Positions 1-5,306 of a DNA stretch of 6,684 bases are shown here, piece by piece. Location of the stretch: assembly GCA_020849205.1 (NCBI GenBank), contig JADLGS010000094.1, forward strand, positions 1 to 6,684, in the 5' to 3' direction. The stretch's first letter is position 1. Each line of letters begins with the position of its first letter. The position numbers and the translations under genes were made by a program. Source of the DNA: Candidatus Falkowiibacteriota bacterium (lineage in GTDB: Bacteria; Patescibacteriota; Patescibacteriia; CAIXNZ01; JADLGS01). Below the pieces are notes generated by a model. The model was not told the DNA's origin and ran no database searches. It was given only the letters and a program-made list of their open reading frames with translations.

Positions 1-1
1 A

Positions 2-739
2 ATCACCAAAGACGAGATGCAAGGCGTGCCACATCATTTGGTGGATTTTTTGACACCAGATCAGGCGGTGAGTGTTTTTGATTTTCAAAAGCGCGCGTTT
101 GAAATTATTGATGACATCATTGCGCGTGGCAAAACTCCACTACTTGTAGGAGGAACAGGTTTTTATATTTCTGCTGTGATAGAAAATTATCAACTTCGTC
201 CTGGTGTTGTAGATCAGAAATTACGTGATGAGCTCAATGCGCTTACACTTGAAGCATTACAAGAGCGAGTTAAAGAATTTAATCCGCCATTAACTTTGGA
301 TATCAAAAACAAGGTTCGTATTGTTCGTTTTATCGAAAACAAATTAGCAGACGCTTCGTACGAACCAACTTTGGAAGTACCAAAGTATGACGTTTTAATA
401 ATCGAACCAGAATTTGATCGTGAAATGTTAAACAAAAGAATCAACGCACGCGTGAAGCTCATGTTTGAAAACGGGTTAGTTGGGGAGGTGGCTGGGCTTG
501 TGGATAAGTATGGCAAAGACGCCCCTGCTTTTAATGCTATAGGGTATCGTGAGTTCTTGCCTTACAATAACCTCTCAGACCTCAAAAATGACGATTTAAG
601 CGCGATTAGGGAGGAGATTGCTATCAATTCACGGCATTACGCTAAACGACAGATTACGTGGTTTAGACGCTATCTAAATAAATACATCCACAAGGACCTC
701 TCTACTACTCTTCTTAAGGTACATGATTTCTTGACATAA
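2..739 (+). CDS. miaA: tRNA dimethylallyltransferase MiaA, 5'-truncated by window edge
   Basis: MiaA transfers a dimethylallyl group from DMAPP to N6 of A37 in tRNAs that read UNN codons; it is cytosolic. The reading frame is open from base 2, so the gene starts outside the window; about 245 codons are present against roughly 300-316 for the family, and the N-terminal P-loop is missing. Numbering from the ATG at 17, visible family motifs are VPHHLVD (4-10), LLVGGTGFYI (42-51), a short insertion domain around 60-115, FNAIGYREF (172-180) and the C-terminal block INSRHYAKRQITWFRR (203-218), which matches the conserved KRQxTWFR signature. The ATG at 17 is an internal Met, not the start, because the preceding codons (ITKDE) continue the family alignment. 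It ends in TAA. The next gene begins 67 bp downstream with its own likely promoter, so the two need not be co-transcribed. Identification is secure. Confidence 0.95.
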   Translation: MTKDEMQGVPHHLVDFLTPDQAVSVFDFQKRAFEIIDDIIARGKTPLLVGGTGFYISAVIENYQLRPGVVDQKLRDELNALTLEALQERVKEFNPPLTLDIKNKVRIVRFIENKLADASYEPTLEVPKYDVLIIEPEFDREMLNKRINARVKLMFENGLVGEVAGLVDKYGKDAPAFNAIGYREFLPYNNLSDLKNDDLSAIREEIAINSRHYAKRQITWFRRYLNKYIHKDLSTTLLKVHDFLT

Positions 740-759
740 ACTAATATCTATGGTAATAC
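731..759 (+). promoter_or_regulatory. Candidate promoter for the 165-aa gene, overlapping the miaA stop
   Basis: A perfect TTGACA (731-736) is followed after exactly 17 nt by TAATAC (754-759), preceded by TGG, which fits an extended -10 (TGn). The hexamer at -10 matches consensus at only three positions. The -35 is also the last two sense codons of miaA, and the spacer contains its stop. A start near 766 would leave a leader of about 40 nt carrying the Shine-Dalgarno sequence. This is a motif reading only, with no expression support. Confidence 0.45.
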
Positions 760-773
760 GATAACATTAGTTT
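738..773. repeat. 8-bp inverted repeat centred on the candidate -10
   Basis: AAACTAAT (738-745) and ATTAGTTT (766-773) are perfect inverted copies separated by 20 nt. The symmetry centre (about 755.5) falls on the candidate -10 box, so the pair could be a repressor operator. Alternatively it is a weak miaA terminator hairpin, but the loop is large, the stem is AT-rich and the following TTTGTGT is a poor U-tract. The function is open. Confidence 0.4.
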
Positions 774-793
774 GTGTACATTTAATCTCAACC

Positions 794-803
794 AAAAGGA
801 GGG
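794..803 (+). promoter_or_regulatory. Strong Shine-Dalgarno sequence of the 165-aa gene
   Basis: AAAAGGAGGG lies 3 nt before the ATG at 807 (about 6 nt from the GGAGG core), which fixes this start. It is the only clear Shine-Dalgarno site in the window; the starts of folA, dcd/dut, tmk, the membrane gene and gatB show none. Confidence 0.8.
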
Positions 804-806
804 TCC

Positions 807-1304
807 ATGACCCTGACTTATGAATATGTGGCATTGCTTTTTGCAAATCTGCTTAAAGAGCAGTTTGAGTATGCAGCAACGTCATTGCATAAACGAAACC
901 CACTCGCATCAGAAGTGATTCGAATGTCTGACTCTGATCGTAACGAATTACACATTCTGTTACGCAAGTTTTTTGAAACTGGTAGTCCTGTCCAATGGTT
1001 TATTGGTCACCCAGCAAAAGGCGGGGGAGTTCTCACGAGGGCAGATGTTACTGGTGAAGTTAAAAATGGTAATTTTGTCATCACCATGCTGAGCCCTCAC
1101 ATTTACTATTTTTGGCTACCTCTGGCAAAAGTTTTTATGGGTGATACCCAACTATTTGAGAAAGATATTTCGTTATCCGAAATTGCGGTGCTCAAAGCTT
1201 TCGCATCGCTCATTGAAGTCGATGAAGTGTTCATTCCTAACGATCCCATGCACAGTAGAATTGTGACGATTTCAATACCACAGAATCTTCTCGCCCCTAT
1301 TTAG
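807..1304 (+). CDS. Uncharacterised 165-aa soluble protein
   Basis: I do not recognise this family. The start is well supported by the Shine-Dalgarno sequence just upstream, and the stop TAG lies inside a terminator hairpin, so it looks like a genuine complete single-gene unit. The protein has no signal peptide or clear membrane segment. The first half looks helical (residues 4-57, including LLFANLLKEQFEYAATSLHK and NELHILLRKFFE). A Gly-rich turn (HPAKGGGV, 68-75) follows, then a likely beta-hairpin (80-94), an aromatic stretch IYYFWLPLAKVFMG (99-112), a helix (121-137) and a final strand VTISIPQ (153-159). No Cys pair, nucleotide-binding loop or known catalytic triad is visible. Its own promoter and possible operator set it apart from miaA. 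It converges on the minus-strand gene that begins at 2094 and overlaps it by 8 nt. Confidence 0.8.
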   Translation: MTLTYEYVALLFANLLKEQFEYAATSLHKRNPLASEVIRMSDSDRNELHILLRKFFETGSPVQWFIGHPAKGGGVLTRADVTGEVKNGNFVITMLSPHIYYFWLPLAKVFMGDTQLFEKDISLSEIAVLKAFASLIEVDEVFIPNDPMHSRIVTISIPQNLLAPI

Positions 1305-1318
1305 GGGCTTTTTTATTT
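1293..1318 (+). terminator. Rho-independent terminator containing both convergent stop codons
   Basis: GCCCCTA (1293-1299) and TAGGGGC (1302-1308) form a perfect inverted repeat separated only by TT; in RNA a 5-bp GCCCC/GGGGC stem with a 6-nt loop is the realistic fold. It is followed by six T (1309-1314), then ATTT. The + strand gene's TAG (1302-1304) and the opposing gene's TAG (complement of 1297-1299) are the two halves of the palindrome. On the minus strand the stem is followed by GAGAAGATTC, with no U-tract, so it should terminate mainly the + strand transcript. Confidence 0.85.
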
Positions 1319-2094
1319 ATTACGCCAAAAGATCTTAATTCTCCATCAATTGCTGCTGCGATGATAGATTTATTTTTTTCAAGAAAAGATAAAGCAGCGG
1401 GATCTGCAAGAATTTTTTTGTCTGTGAATAAAATTTCAATTTTTGCATTTGTGAGTGCATTTTTAAATGCAGTTTTTAAATATTCCCTTAAGCTTGACGG
1501 TATATTTACCTCAACGTCAACTCTATTATAATACTCCGAAGAATTAATTTGCATAATTTCTTTTCCGTCTGCCATGATTGCATCTATCACTGCTTGTTGA
1601 TAATTTTCTGGCGAGAGTTTAAGATTTTCTCGAACTATTCGTGCAATCGCTGGGGCTAAAATATCTTGAGGAATCTTTAAACTCTTGATCGCATTTTCAT
1701 ATTCCTCAATAGAAGGTGGTGTGTTATTTATTACAAAATATTCCTCAGCACCTTCAGTTGAGTTTTTTGTTTGAAGGTAGTTTTCTGGGTTTGAGGGGTC
1801 AGAAAGTTCTTCACCTTCCGCTAAACCAAATTCGGGCTCAACCTTTTCAATATTTTTTTCTTGTACGAGCTTTATCAAATTCATAACCTTTACTTCTTCT
1901 TTTGCGATATCACTGATCAGTTGTTCGCGGTTGGAAATTGAGTCTTCCGTTTTTAATTTATGAAGTCTGTTGGCGATTAATGGCATTGAATGAGTTTGAA
2001 AATATTCAAGCAACTCAGATGGGTTGTTGATAATAGTTTCTGGCGCGCGAAGCTTTTGATGAAGTTCGCTATTAAGTCTTTTTATTTCCTGCAT
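1297..2094 (-). CDS. Uncharacterised acidic, helix-rich 265-aa protein
   Basis: I do not recognise this family. I chose the ATG at 2094. The frame stays open to a TTG at 2160, but that codon lies in the stem of the gatB terminator and upstream of the likely promoter, so the longer 287-aa form is unlikely. Residues 1-85 look helical and charged (MQEIKRLNSELHQ; IAKEEVKVMNLIKLVQEK), possibly coiled coil. Residues 86-125 are a low-complexity acidic linker rich in E, N, S and P. Residues 128-220 contain helices with repeated Ile/Leu/Ala spacing (SIEEYENAIKSLKIPQD; ILAPAIARIVRENLKL). The C-terminus (218-265) mixes short strands and a helix and ends NKKAPK. No signal peptide, transmembrane segment, zinc ligands or nucleotide loop is seen. 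The gene appears more AT-rich than gatB by eye. It lies alone between the gatB terminator and the convergent 165-aa gene, so context gives no function. No clear Shine-Dalgarno sequence precedes the ATG. Confidence 0.7.
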   Translation of the reverse strand: MQEIKRLNSELHQKLRAPETIINNPSELLEYFQTHSMPLIANRLHKLKTEDSISNREQLISDIAKEEVKVMNLIKLVQEKNIEKVEPEFGLAEGEELSDPSNPENYLQTKNSTEGAEEYFVINNTPPSIEEYENAIKSLKIPQDILAPAIARIVRENLKLSPENYQQAVIDAIMADGKEIMQINSSEYYNRVDVEVNIPSSLREYLKTAFKNALTNAKIEILFTDKKILADPAALSFLEKNKSIIAAAIDGELRSFGVINKKAPK

Positions 2095-2125
2095 AAATGT
2101 GTATGCATGTTTTAGATATAAAATT

Positions 2126-2134
2126 AGTATATCA
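2126..2134 (-). promoter_or_regulatory. Candidate extended -10 promoter of the 265-aa gene
   Basis: Read on the minus strand, TGATATACT matches the extended -10 pattern TGn-TATAAT with five of six -10 bases. It follows directly on the T-run of the gatB terminator. No convincing -35 is present at 17 nt (ATACAG), which the TGn motif can compensate for. Initiation near 2119 would give a leader of about 25 nt before the ATG at 2094. Confidence 0.45.
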
Positions 2135-2169
2135 AAAAACACTCTTGCCTGTATAGACAAGAGTGTTTT
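2134..2169 (-). terminator. Rho-independent terminator of gatB
   Basis: A perfect 12-bp stem is formed by 2136-2147 and 2158-2169 (CAAGAGTGTTTT on the + strand pairs with AAAACACTCTTG) around a 10-nt loop (2148-2157). On the minus strand the stem runs into six T. It starts 2 nt after the gatB TAA. On the + strand the stem is followed by ATTTACGCG, only a weak U-tract, so the main direction is minus. Confidence 0.9.
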
Positions 2170-2171
2170 AT

Positions 2172-3701
2172 TTACGCGAGTAGTTTTTTCATGAGTTCAA
2201 GAGCAGCTTGTGGATTTGCTTTTCCTTTTGATTTTGCCATTACTTGGCCGACAAGCGCTTGTAATGCCTTTTCTTTTCCTGCTTTATAATCTGCTACTGA
2301 TTTCTCGTTTGCAGCGATCACTTCTTTGATGATTCCTTCGAGTGCGCCATCATCCGCCATTTGACATAGATCATGTTCCAACATGATTGCTGAGGCGTCA
2401 CCGCCTTTATCAAGCATGATTTCAAGAATCTTCTGACCATTAGTTGAATTTACTTTATTTGTCGACAACAGGCAGATGAGCTCAGCAAAATTTTCTGCTG
2501 TAAGTGGACTTGTCGCAAGGTCTTTGTCGGTATCTGCGAGCAACGTAGAGAGGCGATTAATTGTCCAGTTGCACGCAAGTTGCGTTAATGCAGTTTTTTG
2601 GGTAGTCCAGTCGAGATCAGCTGCATCGTTTGCCCAACTTTCAAGCTCCGAAATTACGTTGTCAAAAAATAACGCAAGTTCCTTTTGTCCAACAAGTGTA
2701 TTGGCGTCGTCAACTGAGAGGTTGTATTCGCCCATGAGACGACGTCGCTTGTCGAGTGGTAATTCTGGGAGTGATGATTTGAGGCAATAGACATTAATTT
2801 CATGACCGCTGTTTGCCTCTTCGCATGAAGTAGTAGGTTTTTCCAGATTAAATTTAAGCGGTGGAAGATCTGGGTCGGGGAAGTAGCGATAATCTTTTGC
2901 GCCTTCTTTTGAACGCTGCTCTTGCGTTGTTCCTGTTGCAGCATCAAAGCCACGCGTTGTTTCTGTTGTCGGTGGTGTACCAGCATTCCACAACTCAGTT
3001 TGACGACTGATCTCAAATTCAATTGCCTTTGCGACGTTGTTAAACGAATTAATGTTTTTGATTTCAGTTTTTGGATATAATTTTGTATCACCTTTTGGAC
3101 GCATCGAAATATTTGCGTCGCATCGAAGATGTCCTTTTTCCATATCAGCGTCAGAAACGCCAAGATATCGCATGATAAGGCGAAGCTCTTGCATGTAAGC
3201 CTTGGCATGTGATGGAGTTGTGATGTCTGGCTCAGAAACGATTTCCATTAATGGAGTGCCGCCGCGATTGTAATCAACGAGCGTGTCTTTGCTGTAATGA
3301 GTGTTTTTTGCAGCATCTTCTTCTAAATGAAGTCTGTTGATGCGAATTTTAACCAACTCTTTTGTGTCAGGGTCGATAAATTCAAGATATCCATTTTTTC
3401 CGATTGGTTGATCGAATTGTGAGATTTGGTAGGCTTTTGGAAGATCAGGATAAAAATAATGCTTACGATCAAATTTTGAAGACTCTGGAATTTCACAATT
3501 CAAAGAGAGCGCTGCGCGGATTGCCCAGCGGATTGCTTCTTTGTTTGCGACTGGGAGTGTGCCGGGATGACCCATACAAACAGGACAAACGGTAGTGTTT
3601 GGTGGCAACTCTTCGCTTGCGTTATCGCAAGCGCAAAACATTTTTGATTTAGTTTTTTGTTGGACGTGAACCTCAAGTCCAATAATGACTTCTAATTCCA
3701 T
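2172..3701 (-). CDS. gatB: Asp/Glu-tRNA(Asn/Gln) amidotransferase subunit B
   Basis: GatB is the kinase/tRNA-binding subunit of the GatCAB complex, which activates the carboxyl of misacylated Glu-tRNA(Gln) or Asp-tRNA(Asn) and converts it to the amide with ammonia from GatA. The start is VIIGLEVHVQ (5-14). Four Cys at 23, 25, 39 and 42 (FCACD; CPVCMGHPG) form the zinc-type knuckle found in many GatB proteins. Conserved blocks follow: KFDRKHYFYPDLPKAYQISQ (76-95), LVDYNRGGTPLMEIVSEPD (141-159), HLRCDANISMRP (191-202) and DYRYFPDPDLPPL (270-282). The C-terminal helical/YqeY-like domain ends with VGQVMAKSKGKANPQ. At 509 aa it exceeds the usual ~475-480; an extra Cys/Ser-rich loop of about 20 residues lies near 288-309. 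The ATG at 3701 has no Shine-Dalgarno sequence; the upstream gene ends 24 nt before it, so co-transcription with tmk is likely. gatA and gatC are not in the window. Confidence 0.97.
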   Translation of the reverse strand: MELEVIIGLEVHVQQKTKSKMFCACDNASEELPPNTTVCPVCMGHPGTLPVANKEAIRWAIRAALSLNCEIPESSKFDRKHYFYPDLPKAYQISQFDQPIGKNGYLEFIDPDTKELVKIRINRLHLEEDAAKNTHYSKDTLVDYNRGGTPLMEIVSEPDITTPSHAKAYMQELRLIMRYLGVSDADMEKGHLRCDANISMRPKGDTKLYPKTEIKNINSFNNVAKAIEFEISRQTELWNAGTPPTTETTRGFDAATGTTQEQRSKEGAKDYRYFPDPDLPPLKFNLEKPTTSCEEANSGHEINVYCLKSSLPELPLDKRRRLMGEYNLSVDDANTLVGQKELALFFDNVISELESWANDAADLDWTTQKTALTQLACNWTINRLSTLLADTDKDLATSPLTAENFAELICLLSTNKVNSTNGQKILEIMLDKGGDASAIMLEHDLCQMADDGALEGIIKEVIAANEKSVADYKAGKEKALQALVGQVMAKSKGKANPQAALELMKKLLA

Positions 3702-3725
3702 AGTGGGGTAATGGTACCTGCAAAA

Positions 3726-4457
3726 CTAGTTTTTGTCTACTGTTGCAACAGGGTTTTCTTTGAGAGATTTGTAGAGTAAAAGCGTTGGAAAGGCAAGGAG
3801 TGGAGTAGCGATCGCAGAAATAATTATTGATCCAAGATTTTCAAGCGCAACAGCTGTTAGATTCGTAAAGTCTTGTGCCGATCCTGGTATAAGACCTCCA
3901 ACTACACCACCGAGTAATCCAACAAAAAATCCAAAAACAATTTGTGGGGCGATTGTCTTCCAGAGCGTTTGCCACCAACGACCAACTACAAGATTTTTAG
4001 AATTTGCGAGTGCTTGAGAAACAGTAAGTTTTTCATCACTCAATAATTGGTTTAATGCCGCGAATTGATACCAGATAGCAAAAATAATACCCGGGATAAT
4101 AAGTAAAATCATTCCTCCAACAACGATCAATCCGCTTACGAATGCGATAAAAATAAAGCGACCAAGTTTTTTGTATGATGATGCATACAATTCATTCCAA
4201 TTAAGCGATTGTGAGTTCAAAACATTCCAGCACCCCATGATAATCGTAAGGTTGATGTAGATCAGCGCTAAAATGGCAATACATCCCAAAAGTAGCGCGG
4301 GAATAACGAGCGCTGGTTTGAGAGCTGCGATTGTTGTGGCAAAGGTGATGATTGCGCTTGTAAGAACTAAGTATGATAGTGGCGCAATGAATTGCTTGAT
4401 GCTTGTTTTATAGAGATTCCACGACTGTGAAATAAGTTGCTTGACTGTGATAATCAT
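3726..4457 (-). CDS. Polytopic membrane protein of unknown function
   Basis: A 243-aa integral membrane protein. Hydrophobic segments that I read as transmembrane lie near residues 22-45, 48-74, 100-127, 166-190 and 207-230, five or six passes in all. An amphipathic N-terminus (TVKQLISQSWNLYKTSIKQF) precedes the first, and a short polar tail (SLKENPVATVDKN) ends the protein. The segment LLIIPGIIFAIWYQFAALNQ (118-137), followed by a loop with AL..SKNLV.GRWW (149-162), resembles the repeated half-motif of the YciC/UPF0259-like and GDPD-membrane-domain proteins. That resemblance is from memory of the motif and gives no function. The ATG begins 4 nt after the tmk stop, and gatB follows after 24 nt, so it lies inside a tmk-gatB operon. 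No catalytic residues or Shine-Dalgarno sequence are visible. The stop is TAG. Confidence 0.85.
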   Translation of the reverse strand: MIITVKQLISQSWNLYKTSIKQFIAPLSYLVLTSAIITFATTIAALKPALVIPALLLGCIAILALIYINLTIIMGCWNVLNSQSLNWNELYASSYKKLGRFIFIAFVSGLIVVGGMILLIIPGIIFAIWYQFAALNQLLSDEKLTVSQALANSKNLVVGRWWQTLWKTIAPQIVFGFFVGLLGGVVGGLIPGSAQDFTNLTAVALENLGSIIISAIATPLLAFPTLLLYKSLKENPVATVDKN

Positions 4458-4461
4458 ATTT

Positions 4462-5142
4462 TTATTTACTTAATAATGGTTTAATAATTGACCAAAGTTC
4501 CTCAGAGATATCCTCGATACTACGAAGTTTTTCGTTAAGTTCACAAGAGATGAGTTGATACGTTTGAGGATCTTTATTGTGAAGCGCGAGGTACGACGCT
4601 TCTGCGTTCTTGAGGTGATCGAGATCTGCCTCGTGAATGTCTCGTTTCAGTGTTGTGTAGGATCGAGCTTGCTTTTGATCCACAAGTTTTTGGGCAGTCG
4701 CTGGAGGAACGTGTAAGATGACATTGACATCCGGCTTTGGAATGGCAAAGAGATTATATTCAAGATCCAAGAGCCATTCAATGAATTGAGTACGATCGTA
4801 ATCATTATTAATTTTTGCGCCCTGATGACCGATGTTGGCGGTGACATAACGATTGCAGATAACATGCACGCCATCATTGAGTAGTTGCTTCATGAGATGA
4901 GAAGCATCATATCTATCTACCGCAAAAAGAATTGACGCGCGATACGCTCCTACGTCTTGAGCTTGTCCATAATGTCCGTTGAGATATTCTTCTACTGGTC
5001 CTGCAGACTTTTTTCCATATTGAGGAAAATCAAAAAGATGGACTTTGTATCCTTCTTCTTGCATACGCGTGAGGAGGAGTTGGGTTTGCGTGCCCTTACC
5101 CGACCCGTCAACACCGTCGATTACGATTAATTTCCCGACCAT
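4462..5142 (-). CDS. tmk: Thymidylate kinase (dTMP kinase)
   Basis: Tmk phosphorylates dTMP to dTDP with ATP, a step shared by de novo and salvage dTTP synthesis; it is cytosolic. The P-loop GVDGSGKGTQTQ is at 10-21. LFDFPQYG (36-43) matches the DFP..Y dTMP-site motif. SILFAVDRYDAS (70-81) carries the DR pair, CNRYVTANIGHQGAK (96-110) is the DRY-like block, and QARSYTTLKRDIHEAD (158-173) corresponds to the LID region. The length of 226 aa is slightly above the ~205-215 typical of E. coli-like enzymes and fits the DFPQYG/DRYDAS subclade. The start at 5142 is an ATG directly before VGKLIVIDG, without a Shine-Dalgarno sequence. A consensus -10 lies 19 nt upstream, so the leader is very short. 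It heads the tmk, membrane protein, gatB unit and completes the dUMP-to-dTDP route begun by dcd/dut, thyA and folA upstream. Confidence 0.96.
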   Translation of the reverse strand: MVGKLIVIDGVDGSGKGTQTQLLLTRMQEEGYKVHLFDFPQYGKKSAGPVEEYLNGHYGQAQDVGAYRASILFAVDRYDASHLMKQLLNDGVHVICNRYVTANIGHQGAKINNDYDRTQFIEWLLDLEYNLFAIPKPDVNVILHVPPATAQKLVDQKQARSYTTLKRDIHEADLDHLKNAEASYLALHNKDPQTYQLISCELNEKLRSIEDISEELWSIIKPLLSK

Positions 5143-5160
5143 ATGTGTTTCTGTGTGGTA

Positions 5161-5189
5161 ATTATACTACGTAATAAGAAAAATCTAAA
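5161..5189 (-). promoter_or_regulatory. Candidate tmk promoter built on a heptamer repeat
   Basis: On the minus strand, a perfect TATAAT (complement of 5161-5166) is preceded after 17 nt by TTTAGA (complement of 5184-5189), which matches TTGACA at four of six bases. The -35 hexamer is the outermost unit of the heptamer repeat array, and the spacer includes the T-run TTTTTCTTATT. Initiation near 5154 would give a leader of about 12 nt, in keeping with the lack of a Shine-Dalgarno sequence. Confidence 0.6.
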
Positions 5190-5294
5190 CTCTAAAGACT
5201 AAACTCTAAACCAAGGTCTAAACTCTAAAAACAAAAGTCCAATTAGATTTTAGGTATTAGATTTTAGGGTTTAGTTTAGATCTTAGAGTTTAGA
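5179..5294 (-). terminator. Probable terminator after dcd/dut formed by the heptamer inverted repeat
   Basis: 5184-5195 (TCTAAACTCTAA) and 5283-5294 (TTAGAGTTTAGA) pair perfectly for 12 bp, and the pairing continues imperfectly inward over 5196-5211 against 5269-5282. On the minus strand this stem ends directly in TTTTTCTTATT. That is the shape of an intrinsic terminator for the thyA-folA-dcd/dut transcript. The stem is AT-rich and the loop region long, so its efficiency is uncertain. Confidence 0.45.
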
Positions 5295-5302
5295 GCTTAG
5301 AC
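5184..5302. repeat. Heptamer (TCTAAAC-like) array arranged as an inverted repeat
   Basis: The left arm holds six heptamers: TCTAAAC (5184), TCTAAAG (5191), ACTAAAC (5198), TCTAAAC (5205), then CAAGG, TCTAAAC (5217) and TCTAAAA (5224). After an 11-nt centre (5231-5241) the right arm carries about nine degenerate units in the opposite sense: ATTAGAT, TTTAGGT, ATTAGAT, TTTAGGG, TTTAGT, TTAGATC, TTAGAG, TTTAGAG and CTTAGAC (5242-5302), two of them 6 nt long. The array fills nearly the whole 164-nt gap between dcd/dut and tmk; no ORF or RNA gene is apparent in it. Confidence 0.9.
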
Positions 5303-5306
5303 TTTC

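Noticed and set aside
214..516. 100-codon open frame opposite miaA
   Set aside because: It is a shadow of the conserved MiaA frame, with a Ser-rich translation typical of antisense reading.
1293..1308. Bidirectional terminator for both convergent genes
   Set aside because: Only the + strand has a T-run after the stem; the minus strand continues GAGAAGATTC.
2095..2160. N-terminal extension of the 265-aa protein from TTG 2160 (22 extra residues, hydrophobic, like a signal anchor)
   Set aside because: The TTG is inside the gatB terminator stem and upstream of the likely promoter, with no Shine-Dalgarno sequence; the hydrophobic stretch is just translated AT-rich promoter DNA.
2476..3682. Open frames of 60-184 codons overlapping gatB on either strand
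   Set aside because: They lie wholly inside gatB, whose motifs are conserved along its length; their translations show no recognisable family features or start signals.
5184..5302. CRISPR array or telomere-type repeat (one unit reads TTTAGGG)
   Set aside because: There are no 23-40 nt repeats with unique spacers; the 7-nt units are contiguous and degenerate, change orientation in the middle, and lie between bacterial operon genes.
5143..5306. Small RNA or riboswitch between dcd/dut and tmk
   Set aside because: The repeat hairpin lacks any conserved aptamer-like core, and the likely tmk transcript starts downstream of it.
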